Shown: positions 35,943 through 44,698 of the stretch, piece by piece | Position numbering within the stretch: position 1 is the first letter of the stretch | Layout: each line of letters opens with the position of its first letter | Assembly (NCBI RefSeq): GCF_002101965.1 | Contig: NZ_LQQA01000029.1 | Span: 248,001 to 312,000, forward strand | Source: Mycolicibacterium wolinskyi | GTDB taxonomy: Bacteria; Actinomycetota; Actinomycetes; Mycobacteriales; Mycobacteriaceae | DNA length: 64,000 nucleotides | Direction: 5' to 3' | Notes under the pieces: model-generated | Seen by the model: only the letters and a program-made list of their open reading frames with translations | Database searches by the model: none | Told to the model about the DNA's origin: nothing | Made by a program: the position numbers and the translations under genes

Positions 35943-36845
35943 TCAGCCAGACAATGCGGTAGACGCATCGAAGGCATCGACGATATGGCTGCAAAACCTG
36001 CGCGCCACCGGTGCGATGGACCGGTCACCAGGGGTGATCATGCCGATGGTCCGACGTGCGTTGTCGCCGGTGATGGGAATCTCGACCCAATCGGCCCCGA
36101 GATCGGTCGGGCCGCGCGTCTCGGGAATGATCGCCACGCCGATCCCCGCCCCGACCAATGCCCGCACGGTCGTCAACTCGGTACCCTCCGCCACGACTTT
36201 CGGGCTGAAGCCGGCTTCGGCGCAGATCCGGTCGCCCAGCTGTCGGGTACCGAACACCGGCGGGAACACCACGAAACCCTCGTCTGCCAGTTCGTCGGGT
36301 TCGACGGCCGATCGGTCGGCGAATCGGTGTGTGGCCGGCACCGCGACCATGAGTCGCTCATCGAGCAGGGGCACCCAATGTACGTCGTCGCCGGCCGGCT
36401 GCGGGCTGGTCAAGCCGACATCGAGCCGGCCTTTGCGCAGTTCATCGACCACGACGTCGGCGGGACACCCGCGCAGTTGGAACGTGACGGCAGGAACGAC
36501 GGCCTGGTAGGTACTCAACAACTGCGGGACGAGCCAACCGCCGAACGAGTGCAAGAACCCCAATGCGACGGTGCCTTCGTCAGGGTCGATGAGGGCGGCG
36601 ATGCGCTCTTCCGCGGTCGATATCTCGGCAATGGCTCGCAAGACATGCGCTCGGAACACCTCGCCGTAGCGGTTGAGTCGCAGACGGTTCTGCTGCCGGT
36701 CGAACAGCGGCACTCCAAGTCGGCGCTCAAGCCGGGCCACACCGCGCGACAGTGTCGGCTGGGAGATGTTCAGCTGGCCGGCCGCGTCGGTGACGTGGGG
36801 ATGTTCGGCAAGGGTGGCAAACCAATCCAGCTCGCGAAGGTCCAT
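35943..36845 (-). CDS. LysR-family regulator A (left operon)
   Basis: 300 residues from ATG 36845 (MDLRELDWFATLAEH, a normal LysR beginning; an upstream start at 36869 would add non-family residues). HTH AAGQLNISQPTLSRGVARLE, then the effector domain with VALGFLHSFGGWLVPQLLST. Very similar along its length to LysR B at 44699 (shared SQPTLSR/TQPTLSR, RLGVPLFDR, HSFGGWL, ADVV-DELR-GR-DV), indicating duplication. Divergent from the MmgE/PrpD gene, which it should activate. Confidence 0.88.
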   Translation of the reverse strand: MDLRELDWFATLAEHPHVTDAAGQLNISQPTLSRGVARLERRLGVPLFDRQQNRLRLNRYGEVFRAHVLRAIAEISTAEERIAALIDPDEGTVALGFLHSFGGWLVPQLLSTYQAVVPAVTFQLRGCPADVVVDELRKGRLDVGLTSPQPAGDDVHWVPLLDERLMVAVPATHRFADRSAVEPDELADEGFVVFPPVFGTRQLGDRICAEAGFSPKVVAEGTELTTVRALVGAGIGVAIIPETRGPTDLGADWVEIPITGDNARRTIGMITPGDRSIAPVARRFCSHIVDAFDASTALSG

Positions 36846-36867
36846 GGTCACAGTATGCACAAAACGC

Positions 36868-36896
36868 ATGGATCAGCGGCCAAACGGTCATTTCAC
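36868..36896 (-). promoter_or_regulatory. Shared LysR operator candidate, copy 1
   Basis: On the minus strand GTGAAATGAC-N3-TTG-N9-CCAT, ending 22 bp before LysR A. The same pattern with the same spacing precedes LysR B (44646-44674). Confidence 0.65.
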
Positions 36897-36961
36897 ATTC
36901 CCCGCACCGGGGCCGATGCTGGGTGAGCGCTACGCCACACAACAGCTACGAGGTGACCACC

Positions 36962-38347
36962 ATGACAGTTTCGAAGTTCCTCGCGGAACGGGTCGGCGAG
37001 TTCGTTGCCGGTACGACGGTGCGAGACGTCCCCGACGAGGTTCTCGACCGTGCCCGCCACCTGATTCTTGACGCCGTCGGAATCGCATTCGCCTCGACCG
37101 GCTATCCGTTCTCAGGTGTTGCGCGCGAAGCCCTCGTCCCGTTCGGTCGCGGCGAACACGCTGTGATCGGCATGAGCGACCGCCTGTCGGCACGGGATGC
37201 GGCCACTCTCAACGGCATCCTCATCCACGGCATGGATTTCGATGACACTCACCTTGAATCCGTGGCACACACGACGTCAGCTGTCCTGCCCGCCGTCATG
37301 AGCGCCGCCGTCGAGACAGGGGCTTCTACGCGGGAGCTTCTGCTCGCTTATGTGCTCGGAGTGGAGGTGACCGCACGCGTCGGCATCGGAGCCGTCGGAG
37401 GCATGCACGCCGTCGGTTTCCACCCAACCGCCATCGGTGGTGCGTTCGGTGCCGCAGTCGCCGTCGGCCGGCTCAGCGGTTTGGATACGACCCGTTTGGC
37501 CACCGCGCAGGGCGTGGTCGGCTCGATGGCAGCGGGCCTGATGGAATTCCTGGAGGACGGGTCGTGGACCAAGCGTCTGCACCCCGGCTGGGCCGCCGCG
37601 TGCGGGATCACGGCAGCGAGCTTCGCGCGCGCGGGCTGGGTGGGGCCACCGGCGGTCTACGAGGGTCGGTTCGGTTTGTACAAAACACATTTGGCGACCG
37701 TCGCGACTCGACCAGATGCGGTGGCCGAGGATCTCGGTGCCACGTGGGAGCTGCTGCGCAGCGCGGTCAAGCCCTACCCCGTCTGCCACCTCAACCATGC
37801 ATTCATCGATTCGGGGCTGGCCTTGCGTGCTGAGTACCAGATTCGGACTCAGGACATCGAAGAGATCACTGCGGCCATTCACCCGGTGTCGCGGAAAATA
37901 GTCTGCGAACCCGCTGAAGCCAAGTGGGAGCCGCGCAGTGAGTACGACGCCAAGTTCAGCCTTCCGTATGAAGTCGCCGCGGCACTGGTGCGTGGGCGAT
38001 TCACCCTCGCCGAACTCGAGGAAGACGCCCTGCAGGACCGCGAGATACTCGCGCTCGCTAGGAAGGTCCGCGTGATCGACGATGCGGAGAGCGCCTATCC
38101 GGACGCCTATTCCGGCGCACTCGAGATCAGGCTGGCCGACGGCCGGGTGGTACACCATCGCGAGCAGATCAACCGTGGTCACGAACTACGCCCGCTGTCC
38201 AATGACGAGATCGTCGCCAAGTTTCGCGAAAACATCGGCCGGGTCGCCGACACGGTGACAGCCGACCGTGTGCAGCGAGCCGTGCTGTCACTCGGGGACG
38301 ACGGCCCGGCCGTCGCATTCGTCGACGCCTGCCGGGCGTTGGGGTAA
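36962..38347 (+). CDS. MmgE/PrpD family protein (2-methylcitrate dehydratase / cis-aconitate decarboxylase-like)
   Basis: 461 residues. The MmgE/PrpD fold is clear: HGMDFDDTHLESVAHTTSAV (about residue 88), VGFHPTAIGGAFGAA (about 155), WTKRLHPGWAA (about 203) and AVKPYPVCHLNHAFID (about 265). These correspond to the Asp, Thr, His and Lys residues that line the active site of cis-aconitate decarboxylase (ACOD1) and methylcitrate dehydratase; the reaction cannot be decided from motifs alone. ATG 36962 follows AGGTGACC; a GTG at 36923 is possible. Starts the rightward operon with a carrier and a lyase. Confidence 0.85.
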   Translation: MTVSKFLAERVGEFVAGTTVRDVPDEVLDRARHLILDAVGIAFASTGYPFSGVAREALVPFGRGEHAVIGMSDRLSARDAATLNGILIHGMDFDDTHLESVAHTTSAVLPAVMSAAVETGASTRELLLAYVLGVEVTARVGIGAVGGMHAVGFHPTAIGGAFGAAVAVGRLSGLDTTRLATAQGVVGSMAAGLMEFLEDGSWTKRLHPGWAAACGITAASFARAGWVGPPAVYEGRFGLYKTHLATVATRPDAVAEDLGATWELLRSAVKPYPVCHLNHAFIDSGLALRAEYQIRTQDIEEITAAIHPVSRKIVCEPAEAKWEPRSEYDAKFSLPYEVAAALVRGRFTLAELEEDALQDREILALARKVRVIDDAESAYPDAYSGALEIRLADGRVVHHREQINRGHELRPLSNDEIVAKFRENIGRVADTVTADRVQRAVLSLGDDGPAVAFVDACRALG

Positions 38348-38351
38348 CGCC

Positions 38352-39719
38352 GTGGAGTTGCACTGGATCGGTGTGCTCATCCTCGTCGTGATCTTCGCGC
38401 TGTCTGGGTTGCGGGGGCTCAACCTCGGGGTTCTGGCGCTCGTGGCGTCCTTCCTGCTTGGCTGTGTGGTATTGGGACTGCCGGCCAAAGAGCTGCTGGA
38501 GGGTTTTCCCGGCGACCTTTTCCTCGTGTTGGTGGCGGTGACTTTCCTGTTCGGGATCGCGCGGGTGAACGGCACGGTCGATCTGCTTGTCGGGTACGCG
38601 ATGGCCGCGTCCCGCAACCGTCGCGCGGTGATTCCGTGGGTGCTGTTCGTCGTGACCGCCGGCCTGTGCGCGGCCGGTGCGGCCTCACCGGCCGCGATCG
38701 CCATCGTCGCGCCCATTGGCATGACCTTCGCGATTCGGCAGGGCATCAACCCGCTCTATGCCGGTCTCATGACGGCCAACGGTGCGGCCGCCGGAGCGTT
38801 TGCGCCCAGCGGAATTCTGGGCGGGATAGTGCTGTCGACCGTGCACGGTCAGCATCTTGATGTCAATTCCGGTGCGTTGTTCGCCGGCACCTTCGTCTTC
38901 AACGTCGCTGTGGCGGTACTCAGCTGGGCGGTCTTCGGTCGATCGACGGTACCTGTCGATGCCGCCGGGGCGAAGGGGACGTCGACCGGCGATGGGCACG
39001 GGACCTCGGCAACAGTCGTCACGACGGCAGCCGCAGGGGATGGCTCGGCGACTGCGACGGCAACGAGTCGCCCCGCGGTCGCCGTCGCTGATGGGGTGGA
39101 TACCGGTTCGGCCGATGTGCGGACCACGCCGAGTGCCGAGCAAATCGCCACAGGAATCGGTATTGCTTCGCTCGTCGTCGGCGCCACGGTGTTCGGATTG
39201 GACACCGGCTTCACGGCGTTGACCATCGCGGCGGTTCTCGCCCTGTTCTTCCGCGAGACGGCCACGAGTGCGATGAATGAAATCGCTTGGCCAGTGGTGC
39301 TTCTCGTCTGTGGCATTGTCACCTACGTCGCACTTCTCACCCATATCGGTGTGGTCGACTCGCTCGGCGAGCTGATCGCTGCGATCGGCGCACCGCTGGT
39401 CGCCCTGCTGGCGATGTGTTACATCGCCGGAGTCGTCTCGGCATTCGCATCGACGACCGCGATACTCGGCGCACTGATCCCGCTGTCACTGCCGTTCCTG
39501 CAGACCGGTGCATTACCGGTGACGGTTGTGGTCATCGCATTGTGCGCAGCGGCCACCGTGGTCGATGCCAGCCCGTTCTCAACGGGAGGTGCGCTCGTGG
39601 TCGCAAGTGCTCCGCCACATCTGCGAGCTCAAACGTACCGCGGACTACTGCTGTGGGGAGCCGCGATGTGCGTACTCGCACCGGCGGCGGCCTGGTCGGT
39701 CGCCGCGATCCTCTCCTGA
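38352..39719 (+). CDS. MatC-like dicarboxylate carrier A (SLC13/ArsB-NhaD superfamily)
   Basis: 455 residues, about 11 membrane helices. N-terminal MatC domain (IGVLILVVIFALSGLRGLNL), VAVTFLFGIARVNGTVDLLV, then GAASPAAIAIVAPIGMTFAI, and a C-terminal half with GVVSAFASTTAILGALIPLS and ATVVDASPFSTGGALVVASA. A long Ala/Thr/Gly-rich linker (about residues 205-260) is the central loop. GTG start 4 bp after the upstream stop. Probably imports the di- or tricarboxylate used by this operon. Paralogue of the carrier at 42043. Confidence 0.85.
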   Translation: MELHWIGVLILVVIFALSGLRGLNLGVLALVASFLLGCVVLGLPAKELLEGFPGDLFLVLVAVTFLFGIARVNGTVDLLVGYAMAASRNRRAVIPWVLFVVTAGLCAAGAASPAAIAIVAPIGMTFAIRQGINPLYAGLMTANGAAAGAFAPSGILGGIVLSTVHGQHLDVNSGALFAGTFVFNVAVAVLSWAVFGRSTVPVDAAGAKGTSTGDGHGTSATVVTTAAAGDGSATATATSRPAVAVADGVDTGSADVRTTPSAEQIATGIGIASLVVGATVFGLDTGFTALTIAAVLALFFRETATSAMNEIAWPVVLLVCGIVTYVALLTHIGVVDSLGELIAAIGAPLVALLAMCYIAGVVSAFASTTAILGALIPLSLPFLQTGALPVTVVVIALCAAATVVDASPFSTGGALVVASAPPHLRAQTYRGLLLWGAAMCVLAPAAAWSVAAILS

Positions 39720-39747
39720 TCTCCACCGCCGAAAATGACGGAGTGAA

Positions 39748-40617
39748 ATGAGCACGAAGACAACGGCATTGCGCGACCGGATCGCCGCTGCAGCCACAAG
39801 AGGTCCGCTGATCGCGCCCGGTGCATTTGACGGGTTGAGCGCCCGGCTGGTCGAACTGGCACGATTCGAAGCTGTCTATATGACGGGTTTCGGTGCAGCC
39901 GCGTCATTACTTGGCGGCCCGGACGTCGGATTGCTGACGGCCACTGAGATGGCCGGCCAGGCGGAGCGACTCGCGACAGCTACCCGACTGCCGCTCATCG
40001 CCGATGCCGACACCGGTTACGGCAATGCACTCAACGTCAGCAGGACCGTGGCCGGATACGAGCGCGCAGGTGTTGCCGCGATCCAGCTCGAAGACCAGGT
40101 GAGCCCCAAACGATGCGGGCACATGAGCGGCAAAGCGGTTGTGTCAGTGGCGGAAATGGTCGCAAAGCTCCGGGCCGCCGCTGACACGAGGGATGATCTT
40201 CTGATCATCGCTCGGACTGACGCGGCGGCTGTCGAGGGCATACCCGCAGCGATCGACAGAGCGCGCCGATACCGCGATGCGGGCGCCGACGTCCTCTTCG
40301 TCGAGGCTCCGGAAACGGAACGCGACGTCGAGATGATCGCGGCAGCGCTGGCGACCGAGTGCCCCCTGTTATTCAACTGGGTCGAGGGCGGGCGAAGCCC
40401 GCAGCTTCCCATGTCGCGAATCGCCGAGTTCGGCTTCGCCGTCGTGCTGTATCCGATCGGGGCGCTTCTGGCGGCAACGGCAGGAATTCGAACGTTTCTT
40501 GCCGAGCTGAGCTGCGCAGGCACTCCGCCACTGTCGGCGCTGCCCGCATTCGACGAGTTCACGACGCTGGTCGGACTGCCCGAGGTGCGTGACCGTGAGG
40601 CGTGCTACGCGTGCTGA
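39748..40617 (+). CDS. Isocitrate lyase/PEP mutase superfamily lyase
   Basis: 289 residues, size of 2-methylisocitrate lyase or 2,3-dimethylmalate lyase. ICL/PEPM barrel motifs: APGAFDGLSARL (about 22), YMTGFGAAASLLG (about 44), LIADADTGYGN with the Mg2+-binding Asp pair (about 85), and KRCGH with the catalytic Cys (about 124). Family members cleave 2-hydroxy di- or tricarboxylates to pyruvate or oxaloacetate plus a second acid. Third gene of the MmgE/PrpD operon; converges on and overlaps the CitE-like gene by 13 bp. Confidence 0.87.
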   Translation: MSTKTTALRDRIAAAATRGPLIAPGAFDGLSARLVELARFEAVYMTGFGAAASLLGGPDVGLLTATEMAGQAERLATATRLPLIADADTGYGNALNVSRTVAGYERAGVAAIQLEDQVSPKRCGHMSGKAVVSVAEMVAKLRAAADTRDDLLIIARTDAAAVEGIPAAIDRARRYRDAGADVLFVEAPETERDVEMIAAALATECPLLFNWVEGGRSPQLPMSRIAEFGFAVVLYPIGALLAATAGIRTFLAELSCAGTPPLSALPAFDEFTTLVGLPEVRDREACYAC

Positions 40618-41435
40618 GCGAGAATTCGGTGCGCAAGGGCGAACCGGGGGCGGTCGACCATCTCGCCGTCGACACGCACGGCCGCGCCATCGACGTCCTG
40701 GGCGCCTGACAGCACACGACGGGCCCAGTCACGCTGCTCATCGGTGTAGCCCATGGCGGCGTTGATCGAGTTCACCTGAGCGGGATGCACCGCGAATTTG
40801 GCTCCCATCCCGAGGGCGCGCGCGGCGCGAGCCGAGCGGGTAGTGCCCGCGATATCGTCCAGCCCCATCTCCGGACCGTCGATCGGCGGATGAAGCCCGG
40901 CCGCGCGGCAGGCGTAGGCGAGGCGGCTGCGGGGATAGGCCAACACGGTGTCGTCCGGGCCGAGGCCGACGTCGAGGCGTAGATCGGCCGTACCCAGCGC
41001 CAGGGTGAAAACGCCAGGCGCTGCGGCGATGAGCGGAGCATTTTGCACGCCGATCCCGGTCTCGATCAAGGCGACGATGGCGAGGCCGTGATCTCCGAGA
41101 TATGCGCGGGTGTCGGCCACGTCATCGGCTGACTCGGTTTTCGGCAGCACCACGCCGGCGACGCCGGCGTGGGTGACATCACCGAGCCACGCGAGGTCGG
41201 TTGCCCATTCCTGGCTGCGACGATCATTGACACGTACCCAGATCGACGGAACCACGATCGATTGAGCAGCAAGCCATGAGGAGGTCGCTTCGCGCGCCAA
41301 GGGCTTGTCGGCCGCTGCGACGGCGTCCTCCCAGTCCAGGATGACGGCCTCGGCTCCGCTCGCGGCGGCCTTGGGGAAGCGGTCGGGACGGTTGCCGGGC
41401 GTGAAAAGCCAGCTGCGCGCCAAAGGTTCAGTCAC
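40605..41435 (-). CDS. CitE-like lyase, probable citramalyl-CoA lyase
   Basis: 276 residues of the HpcH/HpaI aldolase-citrate lyase beta family. SWLFTPGNRPDRF, AVILDWEDAVAAADK (metal/CoA region), GVVLPKTESADDV, ALIETGIGVQNAP with the metal-binding Glu, and LGTADLRLDVG with the metal-binding Asp, then KFAVHPAQV. GTG start overlaps the MaoC stop. In itaconate degradation the stand-alone CitE protein cleaves (S)-citramalyl-CoA to acetyl-CoA and pyruvate (as in Pseudomonas Ccl and M. tuberculosis Rv2498c). Association with a MaoC hydratase and CoA-transferase supports that role. Confidence 0.85.
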   Translation of the reverse strand: MTEPLARSWLFTPGNRPDRFPKAAASGAEAVILDWEDAVAAADKPLAREATSSWLAAQSIVVPSIWVRVNDRRSQEWATDLAWLGDVTHAGVAGVVLPKTESADDVADTRAYLGDHGLAIVALIETGIGVQNAPLIAAAPGVFTLALGTADLRLDVGLGPDDTVLAYPRSRLAYACRAAGLHPPIDGPEMGLDDIAGTTRSARAARALGMGAKFAVHPAQVNSINAAMGYTDEQRDWARRVLSGAQDVDGAAVRVDGEMVDRPRFALAHRILAQHA

Positions 41436-42019
41436 GGCCGCGACCCATCGCTCTCCGGGTCGAGTCCGGCTGCTCGCCGTGCCCGGGCATCCCAGATCGG
41501 TTGCACCCCCGCCGTTTGGGGGCCCTTGTTACGGCGGTACACCAACAACGTGCGCTCGAAGGCGATGACGATGACACCTTCCTGGTTGTAACCGATCGTG
41601 CGGACCTTGACGATCCCGACGTCGTCGCGCGACTTGGACTCCCGCGACTCGAGAACCTCGGACTCGGAGTAGATGGTGTCGCCTTCGAAGACCGGGTTGG
41701 GGAGGCGGACGTGGTCCCAACCAAGATTGGCGAACACGTGCTGCGAGATATCGCTGACGCTTTGGCCGGTCACCAACGCCAGGGTGAAGGTCGAGTCGAC
41801 AAGTGGGCGGCCCCAGCTGGTCTGGCTTGCGTAGTGTGCGTCGAAGTGGATCGGGGCGGTGTTCTGGGTGAGTAGTGTCATCCACGAGTTGTCGGTGGGT
41901 AACACAGTGCGCCCCAGCGGATGCCGGTAGATGTCGCCGACGACGAAGTCTTCGAAGTACCGGCCTTGCCATCCGACAACGGGTGCACTCGACGGGGCTG
42001 CGGTCTGCTGTTCGGTCAT
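41432..42019 (-). CDS. MaoC-like hydratase, probable itaconyl-CoA hydratase
   Basis: 195 residues, hot-dog fold of the MaoC/(R)-hydratase group: GRYFEDFVVGDIYRHPLGRT, ITLLTQNTAPIHFDAHYA-type core (TQNTAPIHFDAHYASQTSWG, catalytic His in HFD) and PVFEGDTIYSESEVLE. This resembles mesaconyl-CoA hydratase and itaconyl-CoA hydratase (Ich), which adds water to give citramalyl-CoA. ATG 42019 follows GAAGGAAG; longer versions read back into the carrier gene. Between the MatC carrier (23 bp) and the CitE lyase (4-bp overlap). Confidence 0.85.
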   Translation of the reverse strand: MTEQQTAAPSSAPVVGWQGRYFEDFVVGDIYRHPLGRTVLPTDNSWMTLLTQNTAPIHFDAHYASQTSWGRPLVDSTFTLALVTGQSVSDISQHVFANLGWDHVRLPNPVFEGDTIYSESEVLESRESKSRDDVGIVKVRTIGYNQEGVIVIAFERTLLVYRRNKGPQTAGVQPIWDARARRAAGLDPESDGSRP

Positions 42020-42042
42020 GGATGCTTCCTTCGGTTGGGGGA

Positions 42043-43371
42043 TCAGAGAACGACGAAGATGAGCCAGGCGGTCACTGGGGCGATGGCCGTCATCACGGCA
42101 CCCCAGATGAGTAGGCCACGGTAGGCGGAGTCGCGCTGGCACTCTGGTGAGTTCGCGATGATCAGCGCACCGTTGGTGGAGAACGGGCTGGCATCGACCA
42201 CGGTGGCCGCCGCGCACAGCGCTACCATCAGACCGGTGATGCTTACGGCGCCCGAGTCGAGGAACGGGATGGACAGCGGAACCAGCGCTCCCAGAATCGC
42301 TGTGGTCGAGGCAAATGCTGACACGACGCCACCGATGTAGACGATCACCAGCGCGGCGGCCAGGGGTGCACCGATGAGGGTGACGGACTCGCCGAGGGAA
42401 CGCACGATTCCCTGGCTCTCCAGCAGCGACACATAGGTGACGATGCCGCAGACCATCAAGATAACCGGCCAGGCAACGTCTTTGGCGGCCTCAATAGCGC
42501 TCGTGGGATATGTCAGGGCCAGTGTGCCCGCGACGAGCAGGGCGGCGAAGCCGGTATCGAGGTCGAATACCGTGGAGCTGAGCACGAGCACACCGATACC
42601 CGCGAGGGTGACGGCCTGCGGGACAGTCACCCGCGGCCGGCCGGATGCAGTCGGCAGCGTGGTCGTCAACCGTGGCTGTACCGCCACGCCGCCACCGGTG
42701 TCGCCTTCCGGGCTCGGCCCGCTGAACGATTCTCCTGCCGCGGAAGTGAGTTGTGGGGCCTCCGAGCTGGACTGTCGCTTACGGCCCAGGACCAACCACA
42801 CCACCACACTGAGGGCCGCGTTGAAAGCGAAGGTGCCTGCGAACAGGGCCATGGTGTCAACGCTCAACCCGTTCTTGGCGAGCGTGGTTCGTACGATCCC
42901 GCCCAGGATACCGATGGGCGAAAAACTGCCCGCGGCAGCGCCGTTGACGGCGAGCAACCCGGCATACAGCGGGTTGATGTGGTGGCGGACGGCGAACGTG
43001 ATGCCGACGGGTGCCACGATCGCGACGGCGGCCGGTGACGCGGCGCCGATCGCGGCCAGCACCGCCGCCAGGCCGAACAGCATCCACGGGACCGCCTGCG
43101 CGCGTTCGCGTACCAACGCCATCGACGCTGCGACCAGCCAATCGACGGTTCCGTTGGCGCGTGCGATGCCGAAGAGGAACGTCACGCCGAGAAGTACGAC
43201 GAAGAGCCCACCGGGAAAACCCTTGAGAACGTCGCCGACCGGAAGCCCCAGATGCAGCACCCCGAGTATATAGGCCGCGGCGAGCGCGAGCAGGCCCATA
43301 TTCAGTCCCCGCAGGATCGACAGGCCGAAAACGACAGCGAGAATCGCGATTCCGACAACCTCAACCGACAT
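42043..43371 (-). CDS. MatC-like dicarboxylate carrier B
   Basis: 442 residues, same architecture as carrier A: AVVFGLSILRGLNMGLLALA at the N terminus, VTFLFGIARANGTVDWLVAA, GAASPAAVAIVAPVGITFAV, hydrophilic central loop (about 200-250) and C-terminal GVVSAFASTTAILGALVPLS with VVDASPFSTNGALIIANS. The paralogues are very alike, so the two operons probably descend from a duplicated transport/regulator unit. Start overlaps the CoA-transferase end by 11 bp. Likely imports itaconate or a related dicarboxylate. Confidence 0.86.
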   Translation of the reverse strand: MSVEVVGIAILAVVFGLSILRGLNMGLLALAAAYILGVLHLGLPVGDVLKGFPGGLFVVLLGVTFLFGIARANGTVDWLVAASMALVRERAQAVPWMLFGLAAVLAAIGAASPAAVAIVAPVGITFAVRHHINPLYAGLLAVNGAAAGSFSPIGILGGIVRTTLAKNGLSVDTMALFAGTFAFNAALSVVVWLVLGRKRQSSSEAPQLTSAAGESFSGPSPEGDTGGGVAVQPRLTTTLPTASGRPRVTVPQAVTLAGIGVLVLSSTVFDLDTGFAALLVAGTLALTYPTSAIEAAKDVAWPVILMVCGIVTYVSLLESQGIVRSLGESVTLIGAPLAAALVIVYIGGVVSAFASTTAILGALVPLSIPFLDSGAVSITGLMVALCAAATVVDASPFSTNGALIIANSPECQRDSAYRGLLIWGAVMTAIAPVTAWLIFVVL

Positions 43372-44551
43372 GGCCGGTCTCCTTCAGCCATGCCAGCACA
43401 CTGGCGGTGTGTTCGCCTAGCGCAGGCACCGCACCCATGATCGGCTCCACGCCGTGCACGGTGACGGGTGGCCGTAGGCCCACGAGCTCGCCGACGGGCG
43501 AGTCGAAGCGGCGCCATCGGTCTCGGGCGACCAACTGCGGATGCGCAGAGAACTCGTCCATCGTGCGCTGGACGGCATAGGCGATGCCGGCGGACTCGAG
43601 GCGTCCGATGAGTTCGGCGACCGGCAGAGCCGATGTCACGCCAGTGATCAACGCATCGAGTTCGGCGCGGTTCGCCACGCGGTCGGCGTTGGTGGAGAAT
43701 CGCGAATCCTTGCTCAGCTCGGGCAGTTCGAGAACCTTGCCGCAGAACGTCGACCACTCCCGGTCATTCTGCAGGCCGAGGTTGACGACCTCGCCATCGC
43801 AGGCCGTGAACGGCCCGTACGGAGCGATCGTCGCATGGCTTGCTCCCGCCCTGGCCGGGCTCGCACCCCCGTACCGGGCGTAATACTCGGCGTAGCCCAT
43901 CCATTCCCCAAGAGCTTCCAGCATCGAGACCTCGATGTTGGAGCCGCGGCCCGTCTGCTCACGTTCGAGCAGAGCGGTCAGGATGCCCGAGAACCCGTAC
44001 ATGCCCGCACAGATGTCGGCGATCGAAATGCCGACCTTGCTGGGGCTTTCAGGGGTTCCGGTAATCGAAACCAGACCCGCCTCACACTGGATCAGCAGAT
44101 CGTAGGCCTTGCGGTCCGAGTATGGCCCGCCCGCGCCGTATCCACTGATGTCACACGTGATCAGCCGGGGATGGGTGATGCGAAGCTCATCCGCAGCGAG
44201 GCCGAGCCGGGACGCGGCTCCCGGCGCCAGGTTCTGGACCAGCACATCGGCGCGGTCCACCAGCTCGTGCAGCGTCCGGTTGCCCTCAGGAGACCGGATG
44301 TCGAGTTCGACGCTCTCCTTGCCTCGATTGGTCCATACGAAGTGACTGGCCATGCCGGCCACGGTGCGGTCGTAACCGCGGGCCAGGTCCCCGACGGCGG
44401 GCCGTTCGATCTTGATCACCCGGGCGCCGAGATCGGCGAGCTGGCGCGTCGCGAACGGTGCGGCGATCGCCTGTTCCAGGGATACGACGACGATCCCCGC
44501 GAGCGGCCGACCGCGACGCGGCGAGTCGGGGCTTGAGCGCGGTGCCGACAT
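43361..44551 (-). CDS. Class III CoA-transferase, probable itaconate CoA-transferase
   Basis: 396 residues of the CaiB/BaiF (formyl-CoA transferase) family. Recognised by SLEQAIAAPFATRQLADLGA, VIKIERPAVGDLARGYD, the catalytic Asp in KAYDLLIQCEAGLVSITG, and GRGSNIEVSMLEALGEWMGY. Transfers CoA from a donor such as succinyl-CoA to the acid substrate. In itaconate pathways (Pseudomonas Ict) a member of this family makes itaconyl-CoA. ATG 44551 with AGGAGAC 11 bp upstream. First gene of the leftward operon (CoA-transferase, MatC, MaoC, CitE), divergent from LysR B. Confidence 0.86.
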   Translation of the reverse strand: MSAPRSSPDSPRRGRPLAGIVVVSLEQAIAAPFATRQLADLGARVIKIERPAVGDLARGYDRTVAGMASHFVWTNRGKESVELDIRSPEGNRTLHELVDRADVLVQNLAPGAASRLGLAADELRITHPRLITCDISGYGAGGPYSDRKAYDLLIQCEAGLVSITGTPESPSKVGISIADICAGMYGFSGILTALLEREQTGRGSNIEVSMLEALGEWMGYAEYYARYGGASPARAGASHATIAPYGPFTACDGEVVNLGLQNDREWSTFCGKVLELPELSKDSRFSTNADRVANRAELDALITGVTSALPVAELIGRLESAGIAYAVQRTMDEFSAHPQLVARDRWRRFDSPVGELVGLRPPVTVHGVEPIMGAVPALGEHTASVLAWLKETGHVG

Positions 44552-44645
44552 GGCATGTCTCCTAACGTGTAGGTCCTTTTTCGGTCTCGCCGGCCGGTGG
44601 GCTGTGGCGTCGATATCAACGAATGTGATGCACGGCACCGCTGTT

Positions 44646-44674
44646 GTGAAATGACGCATTGCCTGACAGACCAT
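44646..44674 (+). promoter_or_regulatory. Shared LysR operator candidate, copy 2
   Basis: GTGAAATGAC-N3-TTG-N9-CCAT, ending 24 bp before the LysR B start. TATAAG at 44684-44689 is a likely -10 only 9 bp before the GTG, suggesting a leaderless LysR transcript overlapped by this site. Confidence 0.65.
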
Positions 44675-44698
44675 TCAGGTCGCGTATAAGGTCAGCTT

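Noticed and set aside
39742..39751. GTGAAATGAG as a fourth LysR motif
   Set aside because: It differs in the last base, overlaps the start codon of the lyase gene and lacks the TTG and CCAT extensions.
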